Assembly (NCBI GenBank): GCA_947632145.1
Contig: CANRNW010000013.1
Location: 1 to 33,540, forward strand
Source: an uncultured Clostridia bacterium
GTDB lineage: Bacteria; Bacillota; Clostridia; TANB77; CAG-508
DNA: 33,540 nucleotides
Direction of reading: 5' to 3'
In this document: positions 24,831 through 33,446 of the stretch, piece after piece
Position numbering within the stretch: the first letter of the stretch is position 1
Layout of the letters: every line of letters starts with the position of its first letter
Made by a program: the position numbers and the translations under genes
Notes under the pieces: generated by a model
Told to the model about the DNA's origin: nothing
The model's database searches: none
Seen by the model: only the letters and a program-made list of their open reading frames with translations

Positions 24831-25316
24831 TTATGATAAACAAATTAGTGTTACTAATCCTACAAATGGTATCCATCTATTTGCTGTATTTTTTAATTCT
24901 TCTGCTTCTTTATTTATTTGTTCATCTACATTCTCATTTGTAAAACTTACTTTAATATGTGAAATATTATTAGCTCTGAAATTTACATTAAATTCTATTG
25001 TTTGATTATTTCCTAAATTTTCTATTTTACAATATTTAGTTTCAAGATTAGATCCTCTTGAATTATATAAATCTATTTTCATATTTGTATATTTTATTTT
25101 TTCGCCTGTGTTATTTTGTATAGTTCCTTTAACATAACCGTTTACGGCAGTTGCTTTTGCTTCATCTATTTTAACTTCCGGTGCTTTTGCTACTATCTCA
25201 TATGATTTTATATTTTTATATGAATTTACAAGATATCTATATGTAAAGAAATCGAAAATAATATAGATTAACACAAATATTATTAGATATCTTAAAAAAA
25301 CTTTCATTCTTGCCAT
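24831..25316 (-). CDS. Small membrane protein with FxLYD-like extracellular domain
   Basis: 161 residues. One N-terminal transmembrane segment (FLRYLIIFVLIYIIFDFFTY), then a beta-rich domain whose NGYVKGTIQNNTGEKIKYTNMKIDLYNSRG matches the FxLYD-type pattern, and a hydrophobic C-terminal end (WIPFVGLVTLICLS). FxLYD domains are found in secreted proteins of Firmicutes with no fixed function. The gene has AGGAGGAG before its ATG and sits between mltG and der, so it is cotranscribed with a wall-synthesis enzyme. I cannot give a specific role. Confidence 0.75.
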   Translation of the reverse strand: MARMKVFLRYLIIFVLIYIIFDFFTYRYLVNSYKNIKSYEIVAKAPEVKIDEAKATAVNGYVKGTIQNNTGEKIKYTNMKIDLYNSRGSNLETKYCKIENLGNNQTIEFNVNFRANNISHIKVSFTNENVDEQINKEAEELKNTANRWIPFVGLVTLICLS

Positions 25317-25333
25317 TTTTTATTCTCCTCCTA

Positions 25334-26410
25334 TTAAAATTCGTACCATAATCCTTCATTTTGCAATCTACTTATTGTATTGTTGTGTTCACTGCTTGTT
25401 TTGCTAAAATATACCTTTCCATTCTTATCTGACACATAGTACATATAATCTGTATCACTTGGGCTTAAAGCTGCCTCTACTGAAGTTTTACTTACACTTG
25501 ATATTGGGCCTATTGGTAATTTTCCTTCCATTCTTGGTCCTCTTGTGTTATATGGATTATATTCATCTAATTCTGATTGGTATAATTCTCTTTGTCCTAA
25601 TTCTATTTTTGCAGCATAATATGTTGTTGCATCAATTTGTAATGGCATTTTGGCTTTTAATCTATTATATATTACACTTGATATATCTTTTCTATCTTCA
25701 GGATGTATTCCTTCTGTTTCTACAAGTGAAGCTATTGTTAAAGTCTCATGAACAGAATATTGGCTTTCTGCTATATAATCTTTATATTCATCTAATACAA
25801 TTTCTGTTTGTTTTAACATTTTATCAAAAATTTCTTCTACTGTTACATCTTTATTATTGAAAGAATAAGTATCTGGGAATAAATATCCTTCTAAAGAATA
25901 ATATATATTTTCATCTTTAATTTCATCTGTTATAAACCAATATTTATCAATTAAAGAATCTATATATTCTTCATTTTTTAATACATCAAATACTTGCTCT
26001 TTTGTATTATTTGTTTCTTCAGCAATTTTCTCAGCATACCAGTTTATATTTTTACCTTCTACGAAAGTTATTGAAATTTGATTTTTACTGAATAATTTAC
26101 CTGTTTGCAAAGTTTTTGCTATTTCCTCTACATTCATTGTTTTATATAAATCGTATTTTCCTGCTTGGAAATTAGTAATTTTATTTAATTTTACATATAA
26201 TTTAAAAGCTAATTTATTTTTTATTAACTCGTTATCTTTTAATATGTTTGCAATATCTTCTGAAGATGATCCTATTGGTATTTCTATTTGTACTTTATTT
26301 GTGCTTTTCTTATCAACTTCTGAAATTGATAAATTATACCATAATGCTATGGCGCCTACTGCTAACACAATTACTACTATTATTATCATTATTATTTTTT
26401 TTATATTCAT
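25334..26410 (-). CDS. mltG: Endolytic murein transglycosylase MltG
   Basis: About 358 residues. One transmembrane helix (KKIIMIIIVVIVLAVGAIALWY), a LysM-like segment (VQIEIPIGSSSEDIANILKDNELI), then the YceG domain with ETLTIASLVETEG (catalytic Glu), KDISSVIYNRLKAKMPLQIDATTYYA and YNTRGPRMEGKLPIGPISSVS. MltG cuts nascent glycan strands and sets their length. MNIKK at 26410 is chosen, with AAGGAG about nine bases upstream, rather than the ATG at 26473 that would add a charged Cys-containing leader. First gene of the mltG-gpsA operon. Confidence 0.95.
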   Translation of the reverse strand: MNIKKIIMIIIVVIVLAVGAIALWYNLSISEVDKKSTNKVQIEIPIGSSSEDIANILKDNELIKNKLAFKLYVKLNKITNFQAGKYDLYKTMNVEEIAKTLQTGKLFSKNQISITFVEGKNINWYAEKIAEETNNTKEQVFDVLKNEEYIDSLIDKYWFITDEIKDENIYYSLEGYLFPDTYSFNNKDVTVEEIFDKMLKQTEIVLDEYKDYIAESQYSVHETLTIASLVETEGIHPEDRKDISSVIYNRLKAKMPLQIDATTYYAAKIELGQRELYQSELDEYNPYNTRGPRMEGKLPIGPISSVSKTSVEAALSPSDTDYMYYVSDKNGKVYFSKTSSEHNNTISRLQNEGLWYEF

Positions 26411-26480
26411 TGTTATTTTCTCCTTATCACACTTCGAGCAGATAGAGTCGTCTACCACTACAATATATATCAATGTTAAT

Positions 26481-26509
26481 ACTATATCATAAAATATTTA
26501 ATTAGTGAA
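26481..26509 (-). promoter_or_regulatory. Probable promoter of the mltG operon
   Basis: TTCACT, a 17-base spacer and TATAGT on the minus strand, about 70 bases before the start. It is a moderate match. Confidence 0.5.
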
Positions 26510-26570
26510 TATATATTTTAAAAAATATTTTTAAATACTAGAAATATTTACATTATTTTACATAAATCCC

Positions 26571-26599
26571 TTCCTTTTTACATAAATTTGTTGTATAAT
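26571..26599 (+). promoter_or_regulatory. Probable promoter of the nfeD-SPFH operon
   Basis: A perfect TATAAT 17 bases after a weak TTCCTT. Two copies of TTTTACATAAAT (26557-26568 and 26576-26587, 19 bases apart) cover the -35 region and may be a binding site. Confidence 0.55.
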
Positions 26600-26641
26600 A
26601 GTATTGTTCGATTTATTAACTAATGAGGAGGTATCTTTAAT

Positions 26642-27094
26642 ATGTCTATGTGGCAAATTTGGTTGATTATTTCAGGATTATTTTTTATAGGAGAAATTGC
26701 TACTGTTGGTTTTTTAGTATTTTGGTTTGCTATAGGAAGTTTAGTTGCAATGATTGTTAGTATATTTGCACCAAATGCAATTATTTTACAAACATCTATA
26801 TTCCTTATATCTTCATCTTTGTTAATTTTATTTACAAAACCTTTAGTAGACAAATATGTTACCAAAAAAACTGTTCCAACTAATGTTGATACTTTAATTG
26901 GTAAAAAAGCAGTTGTTTTAATAGATATAAACTCTCTTGAATCTACTGGTCAAGTTAAAGTTAATGGAGAAGTTTGGTCTGCTAAATCTGAAACAGAAGA
27001 AACTATAGAAAAAGGTACTGAAGTAGAAATTTTACAAGTTGATGGTGTTAAACTTTTAGTACGACCTTGTAAAGTTACAGCTCAAGTTATTTAA
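26642..27094 (+). CDS. NfeD-like membrane protein
   Basis: 150 residues. Two or three transmembrane helices (WLIISGLFFIGEIATVGFLVFWFAIGSLVAMIVSIFA, FLISSSLLILFTKP) and a C-terminal OB-fold domain (LIGKKAVVLIDINSLESTGQVKVNGEVWSAKSE..GTEVEILQVDGVKLLVRP). This is the short NfeD type that accompanies SPFH/stomatin or flotillin proteins in membrane microdomains. AGGAGG lies ten bases before the ATG. The SPFH partner follows within 35 bases, forming the classical pair. Confidence 0.93.
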   Translation: MSMWQIWLIISGLFFIGEIATVGFLVFWFAIGSLVAMIVSIFAPNAIILQTSIFLISSSLLILFTKPLVDKYVTKKTVPTNVDTLIGKKAVVLIDINSLESTGQVKVNGEVWSAKSETEETIEKGTEVEILQVDGVKLLVRPCKVTAQVI

Positions 27095-27128
27095 TTTAAA
27101 AATAAATATATATTTTAGGAGGTTTTTT

Positions 27129-28046
27129 ATGGGAGGTATGACATTTTTAATTATTTTACTAGTTATCATCGTAGTTATTGCTTTAAAGTCTATCAAAGTT
27201 GTTAGACAAGCCGAAGTTTATGTTATAGAAAGATTAGGTAAGTTCCACAAAATAGCTGATGCTGGTCTTACAATTATAATCCCTTTCTGTGACCACGTAA
27301 GAAGCGTTGTAAGCTTAAAAGAGCAAACAATGGATATTCCACCACAAGGAGTTATTACAGAGGATAATGTTACAATAACAATAGATACTGTTGTATTCTA
27401 TCAAATTACAGATCCTGCAAAAGCAGTATACGAAATTCAATCTTTGAAAAAAGGTATTGAATATTTAGCTATAACAACTATTCGTGATATAGTTGGTAAA
27501 ATGGATTTAGACTCTACATTTAGTTCAAGAGATGCAATCAACACAAAATTAAGAGTTATTCTAGATGAAGCTACTGATAAATGGGGATGTAAAGTTAATA
27601 GAGTTGAAATCAAAGATATTACACCACCTGCAGATATACGTGATGCAATGGAAAAACAAATGAATGCTGAAAGAAATAAAAGAGCTTTAATTTTACAAGC
27701 AGAAGGAGAAAAACAATCTGCTATAACTATTGCTGAAGGACGTAAAGAAGCTGCTATATTAGAAGCTGAAGCTGAAAAAGAAGCTAGAATAAGAAGAGCA
27801 GCCGGTGAAGCACAAGCTATAAAAGAAGTAGCTAAAGCAAAAGCACAAGAAATAGATATGGTTTATGAATCAATAAAAAATGCTAACCCAGATGAAAAAT
27901 TAGTTCAATTAAAATCTTTAGAAGCATTAGAAGAAGTTGCAAAAGGTGAGGCAAATAAAATATTTATTCCTTTTGAAGCAACAAGTGCTCTTTCAAGTTT
28001 AGGTGCAATAAAAGAAGTTTTAAAAGATGATAAAAAGAACAACTAG
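27129..28046 (+). CDS. SPFH/stomatin-like membrane scaffold protein (QmcA type)
   Basis: 305 residues. An N-terminal membrane anchor (FLIILLVIIVVIALKSI), an SPFH domain (VVRQAEVYVIERLGKFHKIADAGLTIIIPF, QTMDIPPQGVITEDNVTITIDTVVFYQITDP), and a long charged coiled coil rich in Ala/Glu/Lys (about 180-255, e.g. EGRKEAAILEAEAEKEARIRRAAGEAQAIKE). Such proteins form large ring or cage assemblies on the membrane and often modulate proteases. It pairs with the nfeD gene just upstream and is followed by a strong terminator. Confidence 0.95.
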   Translation: MGGMTFLIILLVIIVVIALKSIKVVRQAEVYVIERLGKFHKIADAGLTIIIPFCDHVRSVVSLKEQTMDIPPQGVITEDNVTITIDTVVFYQITDPAKAVYEIQSLKKGIEYLAITTIRDIVGKMDLDSTFSSRDAINTKLRVILDEATDKWGCKVNRVEIKDITPPADIRDAMEKQMNAERNKRALILQAEGEKQSAITIAEGRKEAAILEAEAEKEARIRRAAGEAQAIKEVAKAKAQEIDMVYESIKNANPDEKLVQLKSLEALEEVAKGEANKIFIPFEATSALSSLGAIKEVLKDDKKNN

Positions 28047-28059
28047 TATAAATATTATG

Positions 28060-28093
28060 AAAAGGATGCAATTTAAAATTGCATCCTTTTTTA
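28060..28093 (+). terminator. Terminator of the nfeD-SPFH operon
   Basis: AAAAGGATGCAATTT and AAATTGCATCCTTTT form a 15-bp perfect stem followed by TTTT. Confidence 0.88.
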
Positions 28094-28136
28094 GTATATA
28101 GGAAAAATCAACTTTTTAAATTGATATATTGCAAAT

Positions 28137-28200
28137 TGTAGGGGTTGCACGGTGTGCAACCCATGTTTTATTGCGGGTCGCATACCATGCGACCCCTACA
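28137..28200. repeat. Head-to-head pair of palindromic repeats forming a 64-bp inverted-repeat element
   Basis: TGTAGGGGTTGCAC..GTGCAACCC (28137-28162) faces the standard copy GGGTCGCAT..ATGCGACCC-CCTACA (28175-28200). The outer ends TGTAGGGG and CCCCTACA are exact inverted repeats, giving a miniature-transposon-like outline. It lies between the SPFH terminator and the small membrane-protein gene. Confidence 0.85.
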
Positions 28201-28224
28201 CTATATATTTTCCAAAATGTACCT

Positions 28225-28253
28225 TTGATTTATTTTTAAAATTATGTTAACAT
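28225..28253 (+). promoter_or_regulatory. Possible promoter of the small membrane-protein gene
   Basis: TTGATT, a 17-base spacer and TAACAT on the plus strand, directly after the repeat pair. A modest match. Confidence 0.4.
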
Positions 28254-28292
28254 ATTGTTATAGACTAATTTTGCTTTAACGGAGGTCTTTTT

Positions 28293-28535
28293 ATGGTTCA
28301 AAATTTAATTTCTAAAATAACAAATATTGATAAATCTATTCTTAAAGTTATAAAAAATATATTCAAAGTTTCTTTTTGCATTTGCATCATATCTGTTTTG
28401 ATATTACTAATGTACATATATAATTCTGTATCTCATATTACATATTTAGTTGGATTAAGTTTATTTAAATCAAGCCTAATGATTTCTGTATTTGGATTTA
28501 TTTGTGGAATTAGCACAGATTTGTTAAAAAAATAA
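28293..28535 (+). CDS. Small two-helix membrane protein of unknown function
   Basis: 80 residues with two hydrophobic helices (FKVSFCICIISVLILLMYIYNSV, about 25-47, and YLVGLSLFKSSLMISVFGFICGIS, about 51-74) and a basic tail DLLKK. ACGGAGG lies seven bases before the ATG, and the stop codon lies inside a strong terminator stem, so it looks like a genuine single-gene unit. I do not recognise the family. Confidence 0.75.
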   Translation: MVQNLISKITNIDKSILKVIKNIFKVSFCICIISVLILLMYIYNSVSHITYLVGLSLFKSSLMISVFGFICGISTDLLKK

Positions 28536-28565
28536 TATGGCAAATTTTTACCATATTATTTTTTA
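28531..28565 (+). terminator. Bidirectional terminator between the small membrane gene and gatB
   Basis: AATAATATGG and CCATATTATT arms with T runs on both sides. It serves the plus-strand gene and probably also the end of gatCAB on the minus strand. Confidence 0.85.
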
Positions 28566-28591
28566 TCTTATTTTACACTTATTATTTAAAA

Positions 28592-30031
28592 TTATTTGCT
28601 TAATTCTTCTAAGAACATTTTGTTTAACATTCCTGGGTTTGCCTTTCCCTTTGTTTCTTTCATTGCTTGTCCTACTAGAAATCCTAACGCTTTGTCTTTT
28701 CCAGCTTTATAATCGGCTACTGATTGTTGATTATTTTCTAATACTTTTAATACTACTTCTTTTATTGCACCTTCATCTGATATTTGTACCCAACCTTTTG
28801 ACTCTACTATTTTCATTGGATCTCCTGGATTTTCAAATAGTTCTACTAATACTTTTTTAGCAATGCTTGAACTTATTGTTCCTTTATCTATTAGTACTAC
28901 TAAATTTCCTAATTGTTCTGCTGTAAAAGGTATTTGATCTGGTTCTAGTTCTCTTTCGTTTAATTCTTTTGTTATATCTGTCATTATCCAGTTACTTACA
29001 GCTTTTGGGTTATTGCAAATTGATGATGCACCTTCAAAAAGATTAGATAAATATTTTGAAGCTGTTAATAAATTTGCATCATATTCTGGTAAGCCAATTT
29101 CTTCTATGTATCTCTTCTTTCTGCTCTCTGGCAACTCAGGTAAATTCTTTCTTATTTCTTCTATATATTCATCACTCATTTTTATTGCTAATAAATCTGG
29201 ATCTGGGAAATATCTATAATCTTGTGCATCTTCTTTATCTCTCATTGAAAATGTTTTTCCAGATACATCATCCCATCTTAATGTTTCTTGATCTATTTTT
29301 CCACCATTTTCTAATACATCAATTTGTCTGTCTGCTTCATATTCTATTGCTCTTACTATAGATTTAAATGAATTCATATTTTTCATTTCTGTTCTTGTTC
29401 CATATTCAGTTGCACCTTTTTTTCTAACAGATACATTTACATCGGCTCTTAGTGATCCTTCTTGCATTTTACAATCTGATACTTCTATGTATTCTAATAT
29501 TGATTTTAATTTTCTTAAATAGCTTTCTACCTCTTTTGCACTTCTTAAGTCTGGTTCAGAAACAATCTCTATTAAAGGAACTCCTGCTCTATTTAAGTCT
29601 ACTAAGCTACCTCTTCCATATTCATCATGATTTAGTTTTCCTGCATCTTCTTCTATATGTATCCTTGTAAGTCTTATTTTCTTTTTTCCTTCATCTGTTT
29701 CTATTTCTACATAACCCTTTTCGCAAAGTGGCATATCAAATTGTGATATTTGGTATGCTTTTGGTAAATCTGGGTAGAAATAATTTTTTCTATCGTTTTT
29801 GCTATTTCTTGCAATTTCGCAATTTGTTGCAATTCCTGCTTTTATTGCATATTCTACAACTTTTTCATTTAATACTGGTAATGTTCCTGGCATTGCCATA
29901 CATACTGGGCAACAATGTGTATTTGGCTCTCCACCAAATTCTGTTGGACATGAACAGAATATTTTTGTTTTTGTTGATAATTCTGCATGTACTTCAAGTC
30001 CCATTACAATTTCATAATCTTCTCTAGACAT
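28592..30031 (-). CDS. gatB: Asp-tRNA(Asn)/Glu-tRNA(Gln) amidotransferase subunit B
   Basis: 479 residues, full length. GatB binds the mischarged tRNA and activates the acyl group. It shows GLEVHAELSTKTKIFCSC and CPVCMAMPGTLPVLNEK (zinc-ligand cysteines), YFYPDLPKAYQISQFD, and EDAGKLNHD in the kinase-like cradle domain. The helical and YqeY tail domains follow, ending in FLVGQAMKETKGKANPGMLNKMFLEEL. AGGAGG precedes the ATG. About 110 bases separate it from gatA, an unusually long gap that contains a palindromic repeat. Confidence 0.97.
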   Translation of the reverse strand: MSREDYEIVMGLEVHAELSTKTKIFCSCPTEFGGEPNTHCCPVCMAMPGTLPVLNEKVVEYAIKAGIATNCEIARNSKNDRKNYFYPDLPKAYQISQFDMPLCEKGYVEIETDEGKKKIRLTRIHIEEDAGKLNHDEYGRGSLVDLNRAGVPLIEIVSEPDLRSAKEVESYLRKLKSILEYIEVSDCKMQEGSLRADVNVSVRKKGATEYGTRTEMKNMNSFKSIVRAIEYEADRQIDVLENGGKIDQETLRWDDVSGKTFSMRDKEDAQDYRYFPDPDLLAIKMSDEYIEEIRKNLPELPESRKKRYIEEIGLPEYDANLLTASKYLSNLFEGASSICNNPKAVSNWIMTDITKELNERELEPDQIPFTAEQLGNLVVLIDKGTISSSIAKKVLVELFENPGDPMKIVESKGWVQISDEGAIKEVVLKVLENNQQSVADYKAGKDKALGFLVGQAMKETKGKANPGMLNKMFLEELSK

Positions 30032-30112
30032 TTATTTTTTTCCTCCTCAAATCTCGAAGAGATTTGTACTCTTCGCTATTCACTATTTATTGCGTTATTC
30101 TTTGCATTATAC

Positions 30113-30138
30113 GGGTCGCATATCATGCGACCCCTACA
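30113..30138. repeat. Interspersed palindromic repeat, copy within the gatCAB operon
   Basis: Arms GGGTCGCAT and ATGCGACCC around ATC, followed by CCTACA. It sits one base beyond the gatA stop codon, inside the operon between gatA and gatB. Confidence 0.93.
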
Positions 30139-30139
30139 A

Positions 30140-31609
30140 TTATTTTTTGAATGTTGGTTTGTTTTCTTCTCTAAAGTTTGTATTCTGTTCATAAGTATAT
30201 GCTGCTCTTAATATTGTGTCTTCTGAAAAATGATTTCCTATTAGTTGGAATCCTATTGGCATACCTTCAGAATTTGTAGTACAAGGAACAGATATTCCTG
30301 GTAGACCTCCGATATTTACAGATACTGTACAAATATCTGCTAAATACATTTCTAATGGATTGTTTGACCTTGTTCCAATGTTAAAAGCAACTGTTGGAGA
30401 TGTTGGAGTTAACAACACATCATATTTACTGAATAATTTATCAAATTCATTTTTAACAACAGTTCTTACTTTTTGAGCTTTTTTATAATAAGCATCATAA
30501 TAACCAGAACTTAATACATATGTTCCAAGCATTATTCTTCTTTTTACTTCTTCTCCAAAGCCTTCACTTCTTGAATTTATATATATATCTTTTAGATTTT
30601 CAAAATTCTTTGTTCTGTAACCATATCTTATTCCATCAAATCTTCCTAAGTTTGAACTAGCTTCAGCACAAGCAATTATGTAATATGTTGCTAATGCATA
30701 GTCTGTAACTTCCATAGAGCAATCTTCTACTATTGCACCCATTTCTTCGTATTTCTTTGCAACATCCATTATTGCTTTTTTAACTTCTGGATTTATTCCA
30801 TCGCCAAAATATTCTTTTGGTAATCCTATTTTTAATCCTTTTACATCATTTACTAATGCTTTTGTATAATCCTTTTTTTCTATATCCAATGATGTTGTAT
30901 CTTTTGAGTCATGTCCTGTTATTAAATTTAATAATAATGCTGAATCTGTAACGTCTTTTGTTATAGGTCCAATTTGGTCTAAAGATGATGCAAATGCAAC
31001 TAGTCCATATCTAGATACTAAACCATAAGTAGGCTTTAATCCTACTACACCACAAAAAGATGATGGCTGACGTATTGATCCACCTGTATCTGAACCTAAA
31101 GCCCAAGGTACCATGTTTGATGCAACTGCTGCTGCACTACCACCGCTTGAACCACCTGGAACTCTATTTAAATCCCATGGGTTTTTTGTTTTCTTAAAAT
31201 ATGAATACTCTGTTGATGCACCCATAGCAAATTCATCCATATTTAATTTTCCAAGCATTATCATATTTTCATTATTTATTTTGTCCATAACTGTTGCATC
31301 ATAAGGAGCAACAAAGTTTTCTAACATTCTTGATGCACAAGTAGTTTTTACACCTTTTGTACAAATATTATCTTTTATTCCTATTGGAATACCTGAATAT
31401 TTTGATTTTGTTTCTCCATTTTTTATTTTTTCTTCAACAACTTTTGCTTTTGATAAAGCCTCATCAGTTGTTAATGTAACAAAAGCATCAACATCTTTTT
31501 CTTTTTCATTTATTCTATCTACATAGCTTTTTGTTATATCTGTTACTGTAATTTCTTTATTTTCTAGCTTGTCCATAAGCTCATGTACTGTTAATTCATA
31601 AAGTTCCAT
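30140..31609 (-). CDS. gatA: Asp-tRNA(Asn)/Glu-tRNA(Gln) amidotransferase subunit A
   Basis: 489 residues. GatA is the amidase that releases ammonia from glutamine. The Ser-cisSer-Lys triad regions are visible: [14 protein letters not shown] (Lys near 80), [15 protein letters not shown] and [18 protein letters not shown] (nucleophile Ser near 180), with [14 protein letters not shown] following. The C-terminal [10 protein letters not shown] and [10 protein letters not shown] are typical. AGGAGG lies before the ATG, and gatC ends 14 bases upstream. Confidence 0.97.
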   Translation of the reverse strand: MELYELTVHELMDKLENKEITVTDITKSYVDRINEKEKDVDAFVTLTTDEALSKAKVVEEKIKNGETKSKYSGIPIGIKDNICTKGVKTTCASRMLENFVAPYDATVMDKINNENMIMLGKLNMDEFAMGASTEYSYFKKTKNPWDLNRVPGGSSGGSAAAVASNMVPWALGSDTGGSIRQPSSFCGVVGLKPTYGLVSRYGLVAFASSLDQIGPITKDVTDSALLLNLITGHDSKDTTSLDIEKKDYTKALVNDVKGLKIGLPKEYFGDGINPEVKKAIMDVAKKYEEMGAIVEDCSMEVTDYALATYYIIACAEASSNLGRFDGIRYGYRTKNFENLKDIYINSRSEGFGEEVKRRIMLGTYVLSSGYYDAYYKKAQKVRTVVKNEFDKLFSKYDVLLTPTSPTVAFNIGTRSNNPLEMYLADICTVSVNIGGLPGISVPCTTNSEGMPIGFQLIGNHFSEDTILRAAYTYEQNTNFREENKPTFKK

Positions 31610-31623
31610 TTTGATTTCCTCCT

Positions 31624-31908
31624 CTATATTACCTTTGGTATTTTAAACATTCCGTCCTCTTGCTCTGGTGCATTTGATAACAAAATATCTCTATCTCCAA
31701 ATTCTTTTATTTCATCTTTTCTAAATACATTATAATTTTCAGTTGCTCCTATTGATTCATCTACGCCATCTGTATTTACATTATTTACTGTATTTGCAAA
31801 ATTTAGTATATCTTTCATATTATATAGAGTTTTTTCAATTTCTTCTTCTGTTAATTTTAAATTAGCTAATTTTGCAATGTGAATTATTTCTTCTCTACTT
31901 ATATTCAT
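31624..31908 (-). CDS. gatC: Asp-tRNA(Asn)/Glu-tRNA(Gln) amidotransferase subunit C
   Basis: 94 residues. GatC is the belt-like subunit that ties GatA to GatB. It shows [21 protein letters not shown] in the N-terminal helical part and the C-terminal [19 protein letters not shown] signature. It is the first gene of gatCAB, with GAGAGGAGAGG before the ATG and a promoter at 31939-31967. Confidence 0.95.
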   Translation of the reverse strand: MNISREEIIHIAKLANLKLTEEEIEKTLYNMKDILNFANTVNNVNTDGVDESIGATENYNVFRKDEIKEFGDRDILLSNAPEQEDGMFKIPKVI

Positions 31909-31938
31909 ATAAAACCTCTCCTCTCGTAATAATGTATT

Positions 31939-31967
31939 ATTATATAATTTCTAGCAAAAAAAAACAA
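31939..31967 (-). promoter_or_regulatory. gatCAB promoter
   Basis: TTGTTT, a 17-base spacer and a perfect TATAAT on the minus strand. The -35 lies inside the upstream terminator stem, a compact arrangement. Confidence 0.65.
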
Positions 31968-31990
31968 GACTTATCATCTTGTTTTTTTTA
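31956..31990 (-). terminator. Terminator of the VWA surface-protein gene
   Basis: AAACAAGA and TCTTGTTT arms around TGATAAG, continued by A and T runs on either side; follows the stop codon of the VWA gene. Confidence 0.85.
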
Positions 31991-31997
31991 TTTTTCA

Positions 31998-33395
31998 CTA
32001 TTTTCCTTTTGCTATTCTTTCAATTACTACCCATCTAATTCCAAATCCTACTGAAACTAATATACCTCCTACTATAATTATCATTGGTAAATCCTCTACT
32101 CCTGTTTGTGGCAAAGTCTGTTTTGAAGTATTTTTTGTAGTTGCAGATGGTGTACTTGTTGGCTTAGTAGTTGGCGTTGGTGTTGGTGTCTCTTCTTCAG
32201 TGATATTAACAATAACATATTCTTGTGGTTTATTTTCAACTGGTAAATCATCTGTTGGTTTTTCTTCTTTTTCATCCTTTACTTTAATAACTGGATTATT
32301 ATCAAGTATTTCACCTTGATCTTCTCCTTCTTCATCTGTATAGTTTATTATAACTTTCTCGTTTGTTTTCATATCAAAATTTTTTATTTCATCAATATTT
32401 ACACCTTTTTTTATTTTAATTTTATATTTGAAAGTTATTATTTCATCACCTGTTACACTATCTACTGACCATACAAATGAGTTATTATCTCCAATATCTG
32501 TTACAGTACCTTTATCTGGTGTACCAATATATTCTACATCAAAATATTTTAAAAGTTCTTCTGGAAATACATCTTCAATTCTTACATTGCTTATTGGATG
32601 CTCCATATAATTTAATATTTGATTATATATATATTCATTAAACATTTTATATATTTCGTTGCTATTTTCTATATAACTTACGTCTCCAGCTGTTGGTTCT
32701 TCTTCTGTTCCAAATATATTTTGAATTTGCTCTACGCCATCCTTTTTACTTACTATTATTGATAAAACATATATTCCTTCAGCTTCTAATTTTTCTAATG
32801 TCTTTTTTGTTTCTTCTGGAGAACCTGGATATCCATCTGTTAATAACACAATTACCTTATTTTTACATCCACTAGAAAATTGTGATCTTGCCATCTCTAA
32901 TGCTGTATGTGTATTAGTACCACCACGGCAAGGGGTATTTTTATACATCTCTAATAAATTTAAAGAAGTTTCTTTTGAATCTGTTAAACTTGATATTATT
33001 TGTGAGGAATCTGAATATTGTGTTATTTCAACCTTTAATTTTTTTATATTATCATATATTAGTTCTATAAATTTGTTAGTTGCACAATATGTAGTATATT
33101 TTTTTGTTTCATTATTTTCTTGCTCAGACATTGAAGCTGAATTGTCTAATACAATTGCTACCTCTATATTCTCAATATCTTTTATATTTTTCTTTATATT
33201 TCTTAGAGATAATTCAATTTCTATTTCTTGATTTTCTTCATCATAATTTACAATTTTTTTAGAAAATTTCATATCACTATTTAATACATAATTATTACTA
33301 TTAGAATTTACTACGCCTATTGTACTAGCTTGTACTATTGGAGTTAATAATATTATGCATAATACTATAAAAATTATTATTTTACTTTTTTTCAC
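31998..33395 (-). CDS. Sortase-anchored VWA-domain surface protein
   Basis: About 465 residues. Signal peptide (KIIIFIVLCIILLTPIVQA), then a von Willebrand factor A domain with a complete MIDAS start (VAIVLDNSASMSEQ) and LLTDGYPGSPEETKK. A beta-rich domain follows (VRIEDVFPEELLKYFDVEYIG, FKYKIKIKKG) like the DUF11-type isopeptide domains. A Pro/Thr wall-spanning stretch (TPTPTTKPTSTPSATT), the sorting signal LPQTG near residue 430, a hydrophobic helix and a basic tail complete it. It is probably attached to peptidoglycan by sortase and adheres to surfaces or forms a pilus tip; the ligand is not known. The GTG at 33395 is chosen because GGGGGGA lies seven bases before it. Confidence 0.92.
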   Translation of the reverse strand: MKKSKIIIFIVLCIILLTPIVQASTIGVVNSNSNNYVLNSDMKFSKKIVNYDEENQEIEIELSLRNIKKNIKDIENIEVAIVLDNSASMSEQENNETKKYTTYCATNKFIELIYDNIKKLKVEITQYSDSSQIISSLTDSKETSLNLLEMYKNTPCRGGTNTHTALEMARSQFSSGCKNKVIVLLTDGYPGSPEETKKTLEKLEAEGIYVLSIIVSKKDGVEQIQNIFGTEEEPTAGDVSYIENSNEIYKMFNEYIYNQILNYMEHPISNVRIEDVFPEELLKYFDVEYIGTPDKGTVTDIGDNNSFVWSVDSVTGDEIITFKYKIKIKKGVNIDEIKNFDMKTNEKVIINYTDEEGEDQGEILDNNPVIKVKDEKEEKPTDDLPVENKPQEYVIVNITEEETPTPTPTTKPTSTPSATTKNTSKQTLPQTGVEDLPMIIIVGGILVSVGFGIRWVVIERIAKGK

Positions 33396-33417
33396 AAAAA
33401 ATCCCCCCATATACTAT

Positions 33418-33446
33418 ATTTTAGCATATATTTCCTTTTAAAGCAA
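33418..33446 (-). promoter_or_regulatory. Promoter of the VWA surface-protein gene
   Basis: TTGCTT, a 17-base spacer and TAAAAT on the minus strand, about 23 bases before the start codon. Confidence 0.65.

Noticed and set aside
26620-26865. Minus-strand ORF opposite nfeD
   Set aside because: It overlaps the well-supported NfeD gene and has no binding site or recognisable domain.
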